Positions 42,501 through 51,500 of a DNA stretch of 62,000 bases are shown piece by piece. The notes beneath the pieces were generated by a model, which ran no database searches, was not told the DNA's origin, and was given only the letters and a program-made list of their open reading frames with translations. Position 1 is the stretch's first letter, and each line of letters begins with the position of its first letter. This DNA comes from Branchiostoma floridae. Lineage: Eukaryota; Chordata; Leptocardii; Amphioxiformes; Branchiostomatidae. The stretch lies in NCBI RefSeq assembly GCF_000003815.2, contig NC_049980.1, positions 14,656,293-14,718,292 on the forward strand, read 5' to 3'. The position numbers and the translations under genes were made by a program.

Positions 42501-45500
42501 ACTTTCACCATACTTGGTCCTACTTATGACATATTTTTTTTGAAGATCTAAACAACTATCCATCATTTTGTAAATTTTCTTCCATTTTCAGGTTTGAGAT
42601 CTCAATAGATGATGACGCCAAGCGATCAGGCAAACTGCCGGATGTTGACAACAAAGTCATATCTGTTAACAAGTTGTACATTGGTGGTATTCCTGGCAAC
42701 ATGGAGAGGAACTTCCGCAACATGGCTGGAACCCTGTCTCCATTCAAGGGCTGCATAAGGGATTTGGTTCTGAATGGAAAGTAAGTGCTGTTTAGGATAT
42801 GATGGATGTCAAGTGTTGCTTTTAGATAACTACATCCACACAAGATGGATTAAAATAAGCAACTAGTGCTGTTAGGTGATGTTCAGCAAATCTTGTAACA
42901 ATTAGCGAAAGTGCTTGTGACACTAAGGCCAAAATACAACAATTGCGGATTACGGATTAGATTACGGATAAAATGATAGTTTTGTAACAATGATATTGTA
43001 TAAGATAAACACCCTTTTGATATATTGAACATGGAAAGTCATTCTTTCAATTATTCCTTCCTGCTGCCAAGTAATCAAGCTGAATCCCTACAATGAAGTC
43101 ACAGTGAACAAACAAATCTTCACCTCGCTATAAGCACTCTGGAAGTCATTAAAGACAAACAGGTGTATGTACATGTACATGTGTCCTGGTATGACTGTCA
43201 CATGTTTTTACTATTATAGAGTGGTCTAAAGATTGTCCTGTCAGTTGTCAATATGTTGTTGATGCATTGTTGTTCCTCATTATTTCCTTCAGCCTAATCA
43301 ACATGGGAGACATGGTAGAATTTAACAAGGCAGACATTGGGCGATGTGTCACGCCGAGTGAACTGCTACAGATCACCACCACTGTGACCATGATCACCAC
43401 AGATGTCAGCGGCATCACCCCACCTGTCCAGACCATGTCCTCTGTGTCCATGCCGCCAGGTCCTGACATGTCCACCCGACAGATAGGGGAGATGACCGCG
43501 GGAGAATCAGAAAGCCCCAGACCCATTACCCAGCCTGTAAGTGAACCTTACTTTTCATGTATGCATGGAAATAAATTGACTCTGGTATTTGCAAAAAAGA
43601 ATAAGTGTAATCAAAGTGACCAGATATGCATCAGAATTACCACTCTCAGGACTAAGGAAAAGATTGTACTTGCTGTGTTATAATCTGTTTCTTAGCAAAA
43701 CCTTTTATATTTGAAAAAAAAAGGAAAGCTAAGGTGGACAATTAGCATATCTGGTCTGCTATATTGTAAAAGTAGAGTTGATTATTTGGTAGGTTTTAAG
43801 TCAATTGGCACACTCAGGCAAGTTTTTAAGACCATGTTTGCCAAATCAACATGATATACCTCTTATTTGTGAAATGAAACTATTCCCCCTTAAATTAAGT
43901 CCACTATGCAGACCACGCCAATGACGACTGTGCACCACTCCACGGAAAGCCTGACCACCATGGAGCGCACAACCTCAAAAATGTCCACCATAGAGATGGA
44001 TACCACGTCCATACCTGCACAGAAGGAACCCACAACCAAAGGCTTTTCAACAACACAAAGGCCAAGGCCACCCCTGACCATAAGGCCCACTTCCCCCAGA
44101 CCTGTGACCACACAGGCTATGACTACAGAACAAGTCCCTACCACGGGACAGACTACTGACAGATCCACACAAGGTCCCACGACGACGGAAATGGCCGAGT
44201 CCACAACAAAAGCCCCTAGTGTCCCAGGAGTAAGTGATGACTGTCCCCCAAACATGTCCTCATCCATTCTCCAGTCCAGTCAGATCACCATCAACAAGAA
44301 CTCTGTTCCCATGTAACTCCTTCACCTCCATCCCTCCCCAGCCAAGCACTTCTCTCACCAAGTTTCTTCTCTTCCAACAGTTAAAGCCTGTTAAGTCAGC
44401 CACAAATCCTTTACAGCTAAGTTTTGCATGGATCTGTTACTTTAAGGAAAGCCTGCACAGTTTCTGCTATGTTATTGCCATAACACTGTAAAACATGTTT
44501 TAATCCTAAACAAATATTTTTACTGTTAAGCTGCAAAACTGAAAATGTGGCTTGAAAACTGAGTTTCAAAGCCTTAACTGCATATTTCAGCCCCCAAAAA
44601 GAAAAAAAAGTCTCCATATACTGACCACAGAAACTGTGCAAACATTCCAATGCTAAAACTATCAACCTCAATAATGTCACCTTTTTTTCCATAGATTTTA
44701 TGTATTCATTCTTAATGTGCAAAAAATCTTGCTACCAGTATTAGTTATCGAGCCTGTGTGAATAAACTGCTAATGACCTTCCCCAGACTACCACAGTCAC
44801 TCCTGCCCTCCCGGTAGTCTTGACAACTGCTGAGGTGCCGACACCCACAACAGAGGAAATAGTTATTACTACCCCCGTGAGTATGGATACCCCAGACAGT
44901 CACAACAAGTAAACAGACCACCTCTGCATGTGTCAGTGCTCCCATGTCTACCCCTTAGTAAAACCACTCCTTGGTAGGAAGTGGATGTCCATACCATACC
45001 GTGATCAGCAGTCTCAAGATGGGAACACTTTTCCCTGATTGTTATTAAACTAGTCATATATGTGTCCATTCTCAGTACAGAACAAATACATGTTTCTATA
45101 GTCCTCCAGCATGGACATGGATTTGTCCTTTGCTAGGTTTGGATTCTTTAAACTCAACTAATATTTCACAGAATACAAATACCTTCCTCCTTAACACCTA
45201 TTTCTTTCTTTCTTTCTTCCTTTACACCTATTATTTACAGTGTACAATCTTATTTTCTTTTATATATATCTTCACTGAACTTACTTTTTCTTCCCTGTTC
45301 TTTCTCATGTTTTCTCTCTTTATAGTTTTCCCTGTATGTTAATGTCTCTGCCTTTTTCTTTTCATTTTGAGTGCTCATTCATAACTTGACTCTCTTGAAT
45401 CTTCTTTAGTAAGACCTGTAACTGTTCACAGTATTGCCCTTTCAAACCACTGTATCTTAGTATAAAGTCAGTCTGTTGTTTTACATGTATGTGTTCATGT

Positions 45501-48500
45501 TTTGTTGACCGTATTCCTTTCATCAGTGTTTTTTGCAGACCTTGCAGTTTGTTAATCTCCAAGCAGATCCTACGGTAGCATAAGACAGTATCAAAAGCTG
45601 CCAGAGGAGTGAAGCTGGCTTAGGAGTGTGTTTGGCTACCAGGGATCTGCCTCCAGTCGGCTAGAACAAAGGCTATTAACATCCAATTGTTTCCCATTCA
45701 AACTGTGCTTGCAGTGTAGGTGCTAATTGCCCTCCTTCCTGTTTGGTGTTAACTTCCAACTGAGACATGTGCTGGTCACTGACTTTGTCCCAGTGTAATT
45801 CGCTCGTAAAATAATTAGCACATGGCAACAGGGTGGGGCAGCAACACCATTGTTGAATAGAAATGCTCCTCCCTGTTTCAGTGGAGGCAGATCCCCGGTA
45901 GCAAAGTACACTCCTAAGCCGGCTTCAGTCCTCTGGCAGCTTTTGATACTGTCTTATGCTACCGTAGGATCTGCTTGGAGATTAGCAGTTTGTACTCTTC
46001 GTCATTGTGAAATGTTTGTCACCGTTCTCTTTTCTCTTTCAGAGGTGTAGTTCAAACTAATGCATGAGCACAATAGATTATACTACATTTTTGTATAGGT
46101 GTCATGGCCAGTTGTACGTCATAGGTCTTAGGACTAGTAAATTTATAAGTTGGTGAAGAAAGGGACAATGTGCAAATGTTAACTTTTTGATGAGGCAATT
46201 GATAGTAAATGTTTCTCTTCTCTCTTTCAGAGGTGTAGTTTAAGCTAATGCATGAGCACAATAGATTAAGTCTATAGGTATCAAGGCCAGTTGTATGTCA
46301 TAGGTCTAAGGACTAGTAATATTTTTAAGTACTGTCAGTGATTGTGTGGTTGCCTTCCAGACCCCGGATACAGGCCCTCCCACTGGCTGTGCAGCTGCGG
46401 CCGGCCAAACCTCAAAGATCATACCAGGAGCCTTCCAATTTGGACGGACTAAAAACAGCCACATGACATTCAAGATAGAACCCAAGGATGTCAAGAAAGA
46501 GTGAGATTATCTTTTGCTTTAGAAGAATTGTTTCTTGATATCATTATACTCTGACCTCAGAAGATAAGAAATGGAAAGAACACAGTGCTCTTTCAAAAAG
46601 GATATATCTTCAATAGGCATTCTCTTCAATACTTGCAATCTTTGTTGACATCATGAAGCTCCATTATTTCCTTGGCATTGGTGTCTGTGAACTTGTATTC
46701 AGTGCTATTGTAATAACCAACTAATGATACCCTTGCACAGGTTTTCAGTGAAGGTGGATATCCGCACCTTTGAGTCGGATGGCCTGGTATTCTACGTTGC
46801 CAGGAGCAACCAGGCAGACTTCGCTGCCATCCAGCTGGAAGGTGGTCTGGTGAAGTTCAAGTTTGACAATGGGAAGGGTCCAGTGGAGATCAGCAGCACA
46901 ATCACTGTGAACGATGGAAAGTGGCACATGGTACGGCCTGTTCTTCCTTATTTGGTGTTATTGTGTTTCATACAGGACTCTGTTCTATCATATATGGATG
47001 TGTATCTTCTGTTGCAAAGGCCAGGTTAAAAATGTATTATAATAGTTCAACTTTGGTACCAGTCTAGATACCCAAAGTGGATGTTTTCTGTCTCCAATGG
47101 TAGTCTCTACATGCTTAGAGTTGGCAGCTGTGGACTCTTTCACACTGTATCTTGTAAGCAATGACATAAGGTTTAAAAAAACATGTGCACAGAGAATTCA
47201 TGAAGCCTTGCCCTCAACTTGATAGAAAATGCAAATATTCTGGCCAAAGGGCTATTGAAACATAGATGGTTGTTACCTCATGCACCATCCAGTGTTGGAA
47301 GGACTTTAATGATAATTTCTGTGTTTGCGATGACAGCTTGAAATCGCCAGAAACCGCAGGAATGGAATCCTGACCATTGATGGACGTAACAGACAGAAGG
47401 ACAAGAGCCCAGAAGGAGCCACCATCCTGGATGTGACTGAAGACTTCTACCTGGGAGGAGTTCCCATCAGCTATACTCCCACCAGAATAGGAAAGGTATG
47501 TTTATGTTTTGTTGTGTCGCATAACCGGTAAACTGTCTTTTGGCAAAACACTCCATTTTTGTATCACAAGTAAATATACAATATACAAGCTGTGTAAGGA
47601 ATTTTGTTGTGAGATGGTGCAGTGCATTTACTGAAAGCAAAAGGTAGAAATAAATGCATAAATATGAATAAAGTTCCTTCCCAGTATCAAGGTGATACAT
47701 GTCAGCTATCTTGACATACATGTATATGGCTGCAGTCAATATCTTTGTCATATTACATAACATTGTCTCACCAACATCTGTCTGTGTCTGGACACAAGTT
47801 GTCTAACCAAACTCATGACCTGCATCACTGCATGCCATTTGTGCTACCCTTCTTTTAGATTTAATAGCACCCAATGTCCTGTCAATCCAGTCTTTGTCTT
47901 CAATTGCCTTGTGAACAGCAAACAAAGTCAAGTTTGTTGTCTGTGTAGTCTAATTATGTGTGAATTCTCAAACTTAAATTTGGCCAGTGATGTCTGTTGT
48001 GACTACCTGAAGATCATTATGAACAATCCTTTTGAACCACTGAGGCCAAAAGTTACCTGTCTTTAACTGTCATTTGTAATGTACTAACCCCCACCACCGC
48101 TATGATTCATTCAGACTCAAGAATGGTTATAACCTACCTAGCTGCAAGCATGGGAAAAATTTGTGTCTTATATATGACTAAATGCATCGACGAAAATGTT
48201 TAGTTTCCACAGGTACAAAATGTCAATACAATTTCGCACTAAACATCGAAGTGCTCAGACATGTAAGTTGTTTTCTTTTTTGTGTGTGTTCATCTTCCAT
48301 GTGTGTGTGTTCCACAGTTGACCAACAGCATGGAGATGTGTGTGCGTATGTTGGAGATCCAGGGTGAGCTACAGAATCTGGCCCAACCAGCCACCAGGGC
48401 TGACACAGGGAGCTGCTTCCAGAAGGTCACCGGAGGGTCATACTTCGCTGGCACAGGATATGCAGTATTATGTAAGATGATGCCACTTCCTTCATGATTG

Positions 48501-51500
48501 TGTCTCGAAAAAGTCCTTTCTGCATTAGTGCCATACACATACCAATTGTCAAATTGTTTAGGTATACAGATGTACATGTACATGTACACGTAGGTCCTAT
48601 ACGTAAAGCACTGTGCCAGCACCAGTACCTGCTGATATTACATTTTGATATATAGCAGTAGTTTTTCTGTAAATTTTTAAGGTAGATTAATAAATACGTA
48701 TGACAAAATGAAACAACCAAGTGGATAAATTATGTCAGAGTTGACCATTTTAGATAGCATTCATTATGAGTATTATCTTAAATCAGTTATGAAAAATGAA
48801 TCTGAAAATTAGTGCATGATATATAGGAATGAGCATAAAAACAGGTTACACTTGACTTCAGATCCATTCCCAGTCACTTATGAAAGATAGTGGTTGCGCT
48901 ATCTGGAATACAGCTGAATAAATCAAATCAAATCTTGTTTCTACTAGGGTATCTAACCACTTTCTGTTGCTCCACAGATGACTCGTACCATGTAGGACAG
49001 GACATGGAGGTTGTGTTTGAGTTCAGAACCAGCCAGCGGGAAGCCCTCCTGCTCAGTGTGTCATCTGAGAGGCCTGATGCTCTCGCCATTGAACTCAAGG
49101 ATGGCAAGGTAATTCAGAAGCCTTACTTACCTTTTCTTTAGGGAAGAAATACAGAAAGATTTTGCTGGCAAATTCTTTATGGCACTGCATTTGATGTTTG
49201 ATCCAAAATGAAACAGAGGAAAGGAATGTTTTCTCATGTAGTTTTAAAGTTAGGACATGAAAGGACACAGTTAGTGGTGTAAGGTACTGTTGTATTACTG
49301 TTGCATTACAGTAGATGCTGATGCTTACTTGAATGGCTTGCCCTATTCTGTGTTCTTTACCTGAGCAGTATTGCTGAAGACATGTGTCTGGCATGTGTAA
49401 GTGATCTATGTGTTGTTGTTTGTGATTGTATGAAATGTAAATGTATGCACATCACTGTCCAGTTTGTTGGAAAGTCTTGTTACAAGTTTGTCAGTGCATT
49501 GTTGCTCTATTATATTTTCATCCAAGATACAGTTTTATTTACAAAATTATAGACCATACTAGCCTTATTGGCCTAAATGGATTGACACATATAGCAACCA
49601 GATACAACACAGGCCCATTGATTCATCCAAAATTCTTCAAAGGGATAGAATTGTGTCATCTGGTCATGTCTGAAATTGCCCATGGTATTGGCAAACACGG
49701 TGACAGCTTATAAGCCAAGCCAACCACTGTGCAGATCTGTGCCTTGACAGCTGTCATGTGTACCTAACAGAAATTTTTTGTGTTTTTCTCCTCTCGTCTC
49801 TTTAGATCACCCTTCGTGCTAACAATGGTCCAGGAGTAATCCAGCCTTCTGATGTACATTATACATCTTATTCTTACTTCACCCTGCATGGACAACTTTC
49901 CAATCCCCAATCATTTGTCCTAAAGCGTGGGCATTTCACTGGACTGCACCAAATTGTGCTAGGAAATTTCATTGACATGCAAAGTGTTTGCATTGATGAA
50001 CCAAGGAAAATAGTCATTAATGCACTGAATTAAAAGCAATGTACAATGCTTAAAGTTTCATCAGAAACAGATCTACATCTGTGGTAAAAGTATGTCCATT
50101 TTGTGCAATTTTGCCAGTTGAGAATTTTGTGCTAGTTAATACAATTTGCTAGCACCGGCGACAAATTTACCAGTACCATTGGCCCAGGTTTGCTCCACTT
50201 TGCAAATGCTTGGTGCAATTTTGTGCAGTTCAGTGAGATACCTGCTTGAACATGTGGTGCCTTTTGCTTTGCTTGCTTTGTCTTTGCATTCAGAAAATCA
50301 ACTTCTGTCCCCATCTCTACCTCACCTTATCGGATTTCTGTAGTGATATTCCCAGTTACTGTTTTCCCTTTTGAAAACGAAAAGAGGTCTGAAATGTGAT
50401 TGTTGCTGGAATGGACTGTTGCCGGCTGGAGAGTGGCCATTATGGCATGCTGGGTAATCTTCCTAAGGGGGAAGAGGAACTCTGGTCACATGTACATGTA
50501 GTTGGTCTTCTCTTGCACTATTCATTCGTCTTGTTCAAGTGTCAAGCCCCTGTCACACATACAGTCATGGTCTCCTGATCTTCTCAAGGAGTTAGTCGTA
50601 AACAAGGTCATGTTGGGAGTTGGGTCGGTATGGTAGCCTTTCAATCAGCATAAGCTTATAACTTTGAATTTTGAAAAAACAAAGTTGCAGAAGTTAAATC
50701 CTGCTTGGATATCAGAGGAATGTACTTGAGCTAGTACATGATTGATTCAAGGCTACTTCCAGCTCTGCATTGACCTTAGTTGGAGAGTGGTTCAAGTCAT
50801 GGTAAGGTTCTGAATGTGTGACAGGGGCTTTAGTGGATGAAAGTTATGATAAATGCATTATTTGTTTGTCTTATTGAATGGGATGAAGTGTTAGTGGATG
50901 ATAGATATGATAATGTTACCTGACTTGCCATGTCCATCTTTACAGATCACATTCCGTGTTGACAATGGACCGGCACCATTTGAAGTGACCTATGACCCAG
51001 AGGTTCATGGTCAACAAGACAGCAACAAGTTCAGCCTCTGTGACATGAAGTTCCACAAAGTGGAGGTTTGTTATTGTTAATACTAGATGGCAGCAATTGG
51101 AAAACTTTACCTACAACTCAAAACTACTGGTTGCAGACTCCAATTATGATATCTACCCTGCAATCACTAGCATGAAATATATAAAGGTTGTGTATAACTC
51201 ACTGACAGGCTCCTAACTATATGTTAAACATTGCAAGATATAGGACATCCTATGTGACCATTGTTAACATGAAGTATTTTATCTTACTTTGCTCAAGTCG
51301 GTAAAATGGTAGTGGTTCATATGGGACAGACTCAAAACCGTTTGGCCCAGTGATACTAATGCTATTGACAGTGCCCCTGACTTAAGATGGAAAACCAGAC
51401 ATGATCAGAAAGTAAACATAGAGTATTTTTTATTAAATTTTAAACACTTTACTCACTGCAGGCCCGTAAGGTGAAGAACATCCTGGAGGTGGTGGTGGAT

